Positions 54,968 through 64,000 of a stretch of 64,000 nt of DNA are shown piece by piece. The stretch's first letter is position 1, and the number at the start of each line of letters is the position of its first letter. The position numbers were made by a program, and so were the translations under genes. The notes below the pieces were generated by a model. It was not told the origin of the DNA and did no database searches. It was given only the letters and a program-made list of their open reading frames with translations. Source of the stretch: Entophlyctis helioformis (Eukaryota; Chytridiomycota; Chytridiomycetes; Chytridiales; Chytriomycetaceae); contig JAHLKH010000004.1 in the NCBI GenBank assembly GCA_025526915.1, positions 1 to 64,000 on the forward strand, in the 5' to 3' direction.

Positions 54968-57900
54968 ATGTTCAACGCTGGCCAGCCAGGAGGTGGCGGC
55001 TTTCAGCAGCAGCAGCAGTACCCCCAGCAGCCGCAGCCGCAGCAGCCGCAGCAGCAGCAACAACTCCAGCAGCCCAACCACCAGGGACCGCCGCCCTTTT
55101 CGCCTGCATCGATGCACCCGCAGCCGCTGCCTCGGCAGATGAGCGCAGGGCCCGGCCAAGGTGGCAACATGCCGCCGTTCCGTCCACCGCAGCCAGGCCA
55201 GCCAGGCCAGCCAGGCGCACCTGTTGGACCAGGCGCACCTGTGGACCCGGCGGCATGCGCCCGGCGTCGATGGGGGCGCCGATGGGAGCACCGATGGGAG
55301 CACCGATGCGGCCGGGCATGGCGGCCTCGCCGCAGCCATCCTTTGCTCGCCCGTCTGGGCCGTCTGGGCCGTCTGGTCCGTCTGGGCCGTCAGCGCCAGG
55401 CACGCCGCTCCAGCAGCCAGGTGAGTCTGTCCCCGCTCTCTCTCTCTCTCCCAGACTCTCTCTCCAGACACACACTCTCTCCCAGGCTGGCTGGCTGGCT
55501 GTGGCTGTGAGGGTATGCGGGTGTGCGGGTGTGCGGGTGTGCGGGTGTGGCCCGTGGCTCGCACGCTCTGGCTCGCCCTCTCCCCTCCCACGCCAGCCGG
55601 CCCGACCGACCGACCGACCAAGCGCACTGACAATCGCCAAACGCCACGCCACGTTGCTGCTCTCGCTGCACTCGCCCACTCACGCAACGGCTCTGTGCCA
55701 CGTCGCTGCTCTCGCCATCCAGGCCGCCCTATGCCACCTGGTGGCCCCCAGTTCCGTCCCCAGCAGCAGGGCATCCAGCCTGGCGGCCCCCAGTTCCGGC
55801 CGGCCGGCCCTCCTGCCAACGTCCAAGGCGGTCCTGGTGCCATGCAGCAGGGCATGCGTCCGCCCGGCCAGCTGCAGCCGCAGCGATCCATGCCGCAGAT
55901 GCGTCCTGCCATGCCTGCCATGTCTGCCATGCCTGCGCAGGTCCCTCAACAGCAGCCTCCCCAAATGCAGCAACAGCAGATCCCTCAGCAGCAGATCCCC
56001 CAGCAGCAGATCCCTCAGCAGCAGATCCCTCAGCAGCCTGGCCAGATGGACAGCCTCGGCCAGCAGTTTGACGCCATGGGCGTGGCTGGCGGTGCCAAGG
56101 CCGGAGCCCGTGCCAAGCGCGTCTATCCCGGTATGGCCCCTCAGCCCGGTGCCGCTGGCAGCCCCTCGATGCCTGGAATGCCTGGAATGCCTGGAATGCC
56201 GGGCATGGCGCCAACCCAAGGCGTCCCTCCTGGTGTCCAGCAGCAGCAGCAGATGCAGCAGCAGCAGCCTGTGCAGCAGCAGTACCAACCGCCTGGCTTC
56301 CCGCAGCAGCAGCAGATGCAACAGCCCATGCAGCAAACCATGCAGCAAACCATGCAGCAGGCTCCCATCAACAGATACCAGCCGCCCTACCAGCCTGGCC
56401 AGCCTCAGAACGGCCAGCAAGGCATGCAGGGCATGCAGGGCCAGCAGGGCCAGCAGGGAGGTCCCGCCCCGCCGTCCAAGCACCGCATCAACCCTGACCA
56501 GATCCCGAGCCCGGTTGCGTTGCACGAGATTGACCAGAACACGTACGCGTCGGCCCCGTACATGACCATGTCGCGCACGGTCCCGCCTCTTGCTGCCTCT
56601 CGCTTTACAGTCTTTGACAATGGTGCGGCTTCTCCTGCTGCTGTGCATCACCCCTTCTTCAGCTCGACTTGCACGTTGAGCGTGGACTGACAGTCTGGCT
56701 CGACTGTGCACTTGAACTCGACAGGCAACTGCAGCCCAAAGTTTTTCAGATCCACGCTGTGCAACATCCCCATCACAGAGGACATGCTCAACACCAGCGC
56801 ATTGCCCCTTGGCGCCATCCTGCAGCCGCTCGCCGAGACGGATCCTGGAGACGTATGTGCATCATCTTCCACGCTGGCGCCCTCGCCATCCTCATTGTGC
56901 TGACTGTTCCCTGCCATGTCAACCACAGACGCCTGTCCCGCTTGCTGATTTCGGGGCACTTGGTCCCGTCCGCTGCAACCGCTGCAAGGCATACGTCAAC
57001 CCGTTCTTCCAGTTTGTGCAGGGCGGCCGCAGATTCATTTGCAACCTGTGCCAGTTTGACAACGAAGGTAGGCGGGCAGCTGCCCTGTCTGCTCAATCTG
57101 CCCTTGGTGTAGTGCGCTGATGAGTCTGCTGGCCCCGGCTCCAGTGCCCACGGAGTACTTTGAGAACCTGGACATGAACGGCCGCCGCATCGACATCAAC
57201 CAGCGTCCAGAGCTGCTCTACGGCTCCTGCGAGTTTACCGTCACTCCAGAGTACTCTGCGCGTCCCGCCAAGCCAGTCTCGTACATCTTTGCCATTGACG
57301 TCTCGTACAATTCTGTCAAGAGCGGCATGCTCGCCACGTGCGCGTCGGCACTCAACCACTTCCTGTACTCTGGCGAGTACACGCTGCCTGTAGGTGCCAC
57401 CATTGGCATCATCACGTTTGACAAGGCCGTGCACTTTTACAACCTCAAGGTATGTTCCTTGTGCATCGAGTGTGCACTGCCCGGCGGAACTCGCACGCGT
57501 GGCACTGATCCATCCTCTGTCGTGCAGCCCAACCTCGACAAGTTCCAAATGATGGTGGTCGGCGACGTCAACGAGATGTTTGTTCCCTTAAGCCACGGTC
57601 TGCTGGTCGACCCTGCGGCATCAAAGTAAGGCTTGTGTGTGTGTCTCGGGAGACAATGGCGTCGCTCACATGCCTGCTTGTGGCCCACAGGAATGTCATC
57701 CAGAGTCTTCTGGAGGCCCTGCCGCGCGTCTTTGCCAACACAACGGTCACCGAGCCGGCTCTTGGCGCTGCTTGCCAGGCTGCGTTCGAAGCCCTTGTAA
57801 GCACAGCCTGACCCGCATATCCATCGGATTCATTGCCATGGCGCCATGACTGACAATGGTTGCGTTTGCAGAAGGCATCGGGCGGAAAGCTCTCCATCTT

Positions 57901-59786
57901 CCAAACGGCCCTACCAACATTCGGACCTGGCGCACTAAAGAGCCGCGAAGAAGAAAAGATTCTGGGCACGGACAAGGAGCGCCAGCTGTACGAGCCGCAA
58001 GAGTACTTTTGGAAAAAGCTTGGCGAAGAGTGTGCAGTCCATGGCATCAACGTCGACACGTACTTCTTCCCCAACGCCTACATAGATGTTGCGACCATTG
58101 GTATGCAGCCGCTTCATCGTCCATTGAGCCGTGCTGCTGAGTATCTGACCGCCAATCTCCCGTGAATGACAGGCGCTCTGTCGGCACTGACTGGCGGCGA
58201 CTCGTGTCTGTACGCCAACTTTGACGCTGCCCGTGATGGCGAAAAGTTTGCCAACGACCTGCAGCGCACGCTCGCGCGCCGCTTTGGCTTTGATGCTCTG
58301 CTGCGTGTGCGCGTGTCTAACGGTACGTCGCGTGTCTGGCAGGGTTGTGGTGCCCTCTCTCTGAATCAGATCTGTTTCCAAGACTAATCAACATGCACGG
58401 TGCCGTGTGTGACCACATCCAGGTCTCAAGGTGATGGGCTACCTGGGCAACTTCTACTCCAAGAACAATGTTGATGTCGAGCTTGCCGGCCTGGACTCGC
58501 TCAAGTCGTACGGCGTCATTCTCAAGCACGATGGCAAACTGGACGAGAAGCTGGACATTTACTTACAGGCGGCGCTCCTATACACGACCGCCGAGGGCCA
58601 GCGCCGTGTCCGTGTGCACAACCTGTCGCTGCCCGCCACGTCGCAGCTTGCCAACGTGTTCCGCTTTGCCGAGATGGACACCAGCATCAACTACTTTGCC
58701 AAGATGGCTCTCACGCAGATGGTCACGACGCCTCTCAAGACTGTCCGTGACCAGATGTCGCAGCGGTGTGTCAAGGTGCTGGCGTCGTACCGCAGCAACA
58801 TTTCGACGCAGAGCAGCCCTGGCCAGCTCATCCTGCCCGAGTCGTACAAGCTATATCCGCTCTACGTGCTCTCGATGCTCAAGACCCGCTCTTTCCGCAT
58901 TGGTAAGCGGACGTGGTTTCTGCAGCTGTTGCTGTTGCTGTTGCTAGATGCTTTGTGTTTGGCCATGCTGTTGCGCTTCTTTTACTCATCACGGCCGGTG
59001 CCGTTGGGGGGGCTGCATTCCAGGCAGGACGATACCCTCGGACCTGCGCGTCTACTCGATGCGCGTGATCAACTCGATTGGAGTGTCCGAGAGCGTCGCG
59101 TACATGTACCCGACCATGTACGATGTCTCTGAGATGGACCCGTCGGTGGGCGAGATCAACGAGTACGGCCGTCTGAAGCTGCCGCCCGTTCTGCGCGCGT
59201 CCGCTGAGCGCATGAACTCGCAGGGAATGTACCTTGTCGGTAAGAATGGCCAGGCTGCCCTGCATCCTCTGACCCGACCCCTGCGTGCTGTTCCAGCGAC
59301 TCACCGTCCGGCACCTGTGGATGCCCTCGATGGACAGAAAACGGCAGGCACATGTTCCTGTGGCTTGGCCGCGATCTGCCTGCACACAAGCTGCAGGCCA
59401 TCTTTGGCATCAACGCCATCCAGCAGCTCGACATCACGCAGCGCCGCCTGCCAGTGATTGACTCGCCCGAGTCGGACCAGCTGCGCACCATTGTCACGTA
59501 TCTCCAGAACTACCGCGCGCGGTTCATGGACATGGTGATTCTGCGGCAGTCGCTGGACCCCACGCACGAGATCCGGTTCCACAACTTTATGGTCGAGGAT
59601 GCCAACCTGGACAACCTCTCGTATGTCGACTTCCTGGTCCTGATCCACAAGTACGTTGATGCGATGTTGTCACTGTCTGTGTGCACTGGCTAGCTGGCCG
59701 GAAGCAGCAGCAACAGCGACTGACGTGGCCCTCCCCCGCTGCCCAACAGGAACGTGCAAAGCGAAACGAGCAGCACGTCGCGATGA
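54968..59786 (+). CDS. SEC24: COPII coat subunit SEC24
   Basis: Thirteen exons: 54968-55420, 55723-56622, 56725-56852, 56929-57067, 57145-57449, 57528-57625, 57691-57796, 57872-58100, 58173-58322, 58423-58902, 59024-59239, 59338-59650, 59750-59786. The N-terminal 450 residues are Gln/Pro/Gly/Met-rich. Then comes FFRSTLCNIPITEDMLNTSA, the zinc finger CNRCKAYVNPF...CNLCQ, the vWA-like trunk (VSYIFAIDVSYNSVKSG), beta-sandwich, helical and gelsolin domains (HMFLWLGRDLP). SEC24 selects cargo for ER-exit vesicles with SEC23. All later exons join in phase, but exon 1 needs one extra base: at 55241 a GCACCTGT-GGACC unit lacks a T present in the preceding unit, so total exon length is 3,554 nt. An intron 55223-55335 would also restore phase. 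Confidence 0.92.
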
Positions 59787-60243
59787 GTGCACTTGAAGCG
59801 AGACTGCCGCGCTGTTGGTCCATGCATGCTACCACGACCACCACGATCACGACCATCTGCCATCTGCCATCCACCATCCGACCCGTCTGCCCCACACACT
59901 CACCGATCCAATGAAGAAAGGATGCCTGGCTGCACGCCCCATCCCACATCCCACATCCCACATCCCACCACGCCATGCCATGCCATGCCAGTGCACAAGT
60001 GCATGCAGTCTGTTGTCCTGCGTGTCTGTTGACTTGCGTGTCTTTGCGTTAAAGCCAAAAAGACCGAGGCAAGCCCTGCTGAACCGCTGCGCAACTGCCC
60101 GACGCTGCCTGCACAGCAACCAACTGACGCCGCTGCCGTTGACCGACAGAGCCCCGCACAGCGTCTGCGTGCTTTCCCTCTCTCTTACACACACACACAC
60201 AGTCAAGCACAGACACACAGACACACAGACACACTCGTGCAGC
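59787..60243. other. Spacer between SEC24 and mitochondrial L23
   Basis: Contains catcccacatccc repeats near 59940-59970 and a CACA tract at about 60185-60235 just before the L23 start. No gene seen. Confidence 0.6.
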
Positions 60244-61001
60244 ATGCCGATTCCTCTTGCTCGTGAGTCGCCTGCTGTCTGGCTGCCATGCACAGAGCGA
60301 CGGGCAGAGCGACGGGCAGACCGGAAGCACAGACAGACGCACAGACAGACGTACAGACGCACACAGCAGCGCACTGTCCTTGCCGTCTGCCCGCTCGCCT
60401 GCACCGCCCGCCTGCATGCACAACCGCCAGCACTCTTGCCAATACTGACCACTCCCGTGCGATCACCACCCGCAAATTCCACCATCGCATCCAACACAAC
60501 ACGACGACACGACTACAATACGACCATACGACTACAACACGGCAATACGATAACACGACAACAGCCGGTGGCAAGTTCTACTTTCCCAACCTCGTGTTCC
60601 GCCTCGTGCGATCCAACCTGCCTCCGCACCAGGCCGTCTTCCGCACACCGCAGCAGCTCAACAAGCTCGACATCAAGTCGTACCTCTCGTCGCTCTACTC
60701 GCTCGCCATCACCGACGTGCGCACCATGAACTACACCGGCTCGTCCGTGCGGCGAAAGCCCGTGAGCAAAACCGCCCGCACAGGCCGCAAGACCGAGGCG
60801 TCGTACAAAAAGGTCATTGTGACGATGGAGTCGGATTTTGTGTTCCCTGATGTGCCTACTGTCAAGACCACGGGCGCCATGCGCATCCCCCCTGCTCTCA
60901 CCTTTGGCCGCAACTCGGGCAACCGCGTGCGCTCCAAGATCAATGTCCAGGCTACCGAGCGCGGCGTCGACCTGCAGGCCTCCCAGACAGAGAAGCAATA
61001 A
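60244..61001 (+). CDS. MRPL23: Mitochondrial ribosomal protein uL23m
   Basis: Two exons, 60244-60262 and 60565-61001, give 151 residues, starting MPIPLAPGGKFYFPN. The core YFPNLVFRLVRSNLPPHQAV, then FRTPQQLNKLDIKSYLSSLY, and VTDVRT-like ITDVRTMNYTG is the standard uL23 start and protein-tunnel-exit fold of the mitochondrial large subunit. The C-terminus has a basic stretch and a Gly/Arg-rich tail. The 302-nt intron holds CAGACG-type repeats. It is convergent with the RCC2-like gene (196 bp apart). Confidence 0.9.
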
Positions 61002-61197
61002 AACAACATCTGTTCATCTCGATGGGCTCTCACTATGCCTCGCGTCGTCGTCCCTTGTGCGATGCAGAGGTTCGTGGTGCACCGTGGCGGCTGGCGTTTA
61101 TTGAGCCAACACCACACACAGTAAGCAGCATGGAAACAGGCAGCGCAAAAACGCGTCAAACCAAACCTATGCCGTCTTGCGACCTGTGTGCTGCGTG

Positions 61198-63752
61198 TTA
61201 GATATCAGGAGGATGCGACTGGCTCCATTTTTGACGCATGCCCGCAACATCAAACTCGCCTCTCTTGGGCTTGGGCTCGGGGGCAGCAGGAGCAGCAGCA
61301 TCATTGCCGTCATCATCATCGCCTTGGTCTGCGGCAGCTGCGGCAGCTGCCTTGGCCTTGGCAGTGGCAGGTGCCTTGCGCTTCGCAGGTGCCTTGGTCG
61401 GCTTGGCCTTGGCTGGCTGAGCGTCGTCGTCGCCACCATCAGCAGCAGCGGCGGCAGCAGCAGCAGCTTTCTTGGCAGCAGCAGCCGTCGGTGCCTTGCC
61501 CTTGGCCCTTTGATCACAATGCCGCGCGTCAGTACAGAGGCGATCAGGCCCACGGCCAACCCCATGGAACGCGTCGTGTGGCAAAATGCCTTACTTTGGT
61601 GCAGGGCCAGCACTGGCTGGAGCCTCGCTCACAAGATCCTGGACATGCAAGGCATCATCACGGCGGTGAGCATGTCCGGATTCTGGCAGTCGTGCAAACA
61701 CTGAGCGCACTCACGCCAATGACGGGCAACGAGGCAAACTTGGGTGCAGAGCGGTCGACAATGAGAAGCACAAAGCCAAGACCGCACGCGACCTTGAGCG
61801 TGGTGATACCCTCGAGCGGCTTGACAATGGCGGCTTCGGTGGCAGAGCGAGGCTCCTTGGCTCCGTGGCCAAGCTCGCCATGTGCGGCACTCTGGCCCCA
61901 GCTGATACACTTGCCGTCTGGCCGTGACCGTCTGGAGTCAGCGTCCTAGCTCATCGCTCATGCACTGCTTGCACGCCTACCTGCGAGTGCAAAGAGCGTC
62001 ACGCCGCCGGCACTGATGTCGGCCACGTTCCAGCCCGACAGTCCATTGTAGTACCTGCAGAAAAGTCCAACGAAAGTCGTCAGTGTCGGGAGTCGGCAGG
62101 CTGCATCTCGTGCGCTTACTTGGGGTAGTTCCATGGCATGCCCTGACCACCGTCGCCCGTGTGCTTCCACTTGCCCCACAGGTGCAACGCGTCACGGCCT
62201 GTGCATCCCCGCTCATCCATGGTCAGCCAACGCATCGCATGCACCGCAAACACAGTCTGGCCCACGACGCCACACCACTGACCGTCAATGGCCATGCAGC
62301 ACGTTGGCCCACACGCCACTTGCTTGACAAAGTTGTTGCGGTCCTTGAATCCCATCACCTCGGTCGGCACAAACAGGTCTTTGGGCGGCATGTCGTTGGT
62401 GCCCAGACGTCCGTATCCGCCTGCACCCCACGCATAGAGAGCGCCGGTATCGTCGACTGCGAGCGAGTGGTTGGTGCCACAGGCAATCGACACAATGTTC
62501 TTGCCGTCCAGCTTGGTAATGGGCTTGGGGCTCTGCGGCTGGTTGACGAGCTTGTTGGTGCCGGCAATGTACGAGTGGTCGCTGCCATCGCCCAGCTGGC
62601 CGTACTGCGGGTTGCCCCAGCTGAACACGGTGCCCTTTTCTGCTCCATGGATACACGGATGCAGGTTGGATTGGGTTGGGTCAGACTGTATGTAAGCACA
62701 CGACGACGCGTCGTCCGCAGCTGTCCGACATCTCCAGCAAGCGTTACCTGTCAAGGCCAGCGTAAAATCGAGGCCGCAAGCCACACTGACAAACTTTTGG
62801 CCCTTGACGGACATGATCTGCGAAAAGGTCGGGTGGTCGGCACTGGAATTGATGCCCAGCTGCAGACACTTGTTTTCTCCAGCAGCATACACACGGCCCG
62901 ACGCTGTTTGTGGTGTGCAGTCGCGGACATGCGTTCAGCACGCCAGATCGACGGGGGGCATTGGAGGGCGTGCACTCGCGCGAGATGCCGGATGGCAGCT
63001 TACCGGCCAGGAGAATCGTGTGGGCCTTGCCCACAGCAGCCTTGACAAAGCGCTCGTCCTTCAGAACGACCTTGAACGGCTCGCTGCGCGATGTCGTTGT
63101 GCCATCGCCAAGCTGGCCGTTCTTGTTGCGACCAACCGTGTACGCCGCACCGTTTTCTGGGCGATCGTACGAGTGGATGAGCAACGGGCGGGCACGCAGG
63201 GCATCAGAGACCGGCGCCGGCACTCACCATCGATGATGACTGCATGGGCAGCCGTGCAGTGCGTAAAGACATCGACAGCCTTGATGTAGTCCCAAGCGCC
63301 GTATCTGTTGGGCTCTGGAAACTCGTGGGAAGGGAAGCTGGCCGCTTGGAGCGTCAGCGCGGGCAAGTGGTGGCGGGCAGCGGTGGTGGCACGAGCGCGC
63401 CATGCCAGGCTAAGCCTGCGGACGCCTGGCGGCTCCGTGCGGCTGCTGCACCTGCTGGTGTCGCACGGCTCGCTGCACACGCACGAGCACACGTCCACGC
63501 ACACGCACGCACTCACTCGATCTGCTTGGCGGCCGTCGACGACTTGCGGCCGACCCAGTCCCACAGGTCGGTGCCGCAGAGCAGCACGGCCCCCGCACGG
63601 GCCTTGGCGGCGGGCTTGGCGGCGGGCTTGGCCTCGGCCTTGGGTTTGTCTGTCGTCGCGGCCGTGGCGGCTGCCCGTGGCGAGGTCGGAGCGGGTGCAG
63701 GAGCAGGAGCAGGAGCAGCGGAAGCCTGCGGGCTTGAACCTCGAGTGGCCAT
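61198..63752 (-). CDS. RCC2: RCC1-repeat beta-propeller protein, RCC2/TD-60-like
   Basis: Ten exons on the minus strand, 63752-63517, 63337-63228, 63156-63004, 62903-62748, 62639-62283, 62198-62120, 62054-61981, 61917-61715, 61638-61595 and 61507-61198, all in phase, give 573 residues. An Ala/Pro/Lys-rich N-terminus precedes seven RCC1-type blades: YTVGRNKNGQLGDG, VYAAGENKCLQLGI, FSWGNPQYGQLGDGSDHSYI, LYAWGAGGYGRLGTND, LHLWGKWKHTGDGG and ISWGQSAAHGELGHG. The blades FSWGNPQYGQLG...YI and GELGHGAKEPRSAT resemble RCC2 rather than RCC1. The C-terminus is a Lys/Ala tail ending SQSHPPDI. RCC2 proteins associate with Rac/Arf regulation and mitotic chromatin; the role here is inferred. Confidence 0.85.
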
Positions 63753-63944
63753 GTCTGTTCACGGACATGCCATGCGGGCCGTGCGGGCATTCAACGAGTC
63801 AGCAGCCAGGCTGGACGGCGTGCACCTGCGTGCATCTGCGTGCATGCCAGCCCGCCCACCTGCTGGCCTGTGACGCTTTGCGTTGATCGGGGCGATCCCA
63901 GATCCAGAACATCGACGCAGGCCACAGCCGGATGGCTGCCGTGT

Positions 63945-63961
63945 CACGTGCAGTCCACGTG
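63945..63961. promoter_or_regulatory. Paired CACGTG boxes upstream of the RCC2-like gene
   Basis: CACGTG at 63945-63950 and 63956-63961, gap five bases, about 193 bp before the minus-strand ATG. A CCAAT element lies at about 63984. The pair may also serve a gene beyond the window. Confidence 0.5.
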
Positions 63962-64000
63962 ACGGGACGGGCAGCACAGGCGGGCCAATCAGCGGGCGAC

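Overview
This is a window of nuclear DNA from a GC-rich, intron-rich eukaryote. Most genes carry several short introns (about 60-140 nt) with GT-AG ends, and spacers are often under 100 nt. Fungal-type genes (MET22/HAL2-type nucleotidase, ATP14-type F1F0 subunit, SLX4 with SAP and C-terminal domains) occur beside a long leucine-rich-repeat plus IQ-motif protein that looks ciliary. Ankyrin genes of the type abundant in zoosporic fungi are also present. I infer a flagellated early-diverging fungus (chytrid-like); the assignment is from gene content only.

Layout. 1-3588 is the first copy of a duplicated block holding an intact ankyrin-repeat gene and a tRNA-Ile(AAU). 3.6-12.9 kb holds a small acidic protein, a PRKRIP1-type spliceosome protein, a 21-exon LRR/IQ gene and an Ala-rich basic protein. 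13-25 kb holds MET22/HAL2 (-), a G3BP-like NTF2/RRM protein (+), ATP14-like (-), TM9SF3 (+) and the primase small subunit (+). 25-37 kb is very compact: SLX4 (-), mitochondrial L13 (-), PSMD5 (+), bystin/ENP1 (-) and a small basic protein (-). 37.5-48.8 kb is rich in simple repeats and holds several unidentified minus-strand genes with many short exons; some are only partly resolved. 49.07-54.89 kb is the second copy of the duplicated block. There the ankyrin gene is broken by a 31-nt frameshifting deletion and by a 2,242-bp LTR retrotransposon with indistinguishable 228-bp LTRs and a 5-bp target duplication. 55-63.8 kb holds SEC24 (+), mitochondrial L23 (+) and an RCC2-like beta-propeller gene (-).

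The recognised genes are mostly housekeeping: COPII and Golgi traffic (SEC24, TM9SF3), proteasome base assembly (PSMD5), ribosome biogenesis and mitoribosome (bystin, uL13m, uL23m), replication and repair (primase, SLX4), splicing (PRKRIP1), ATP synthase and RNA granules (G3BP-like). The unusual material is the duplicated block with its very young non-autonomous LTR element, paired CACGTG sites upstream of three genes, and the cryptic gene cluster at 38-47 kb. Exon borders were placed by eye from splice signals, phase and family alignment; no search was run.
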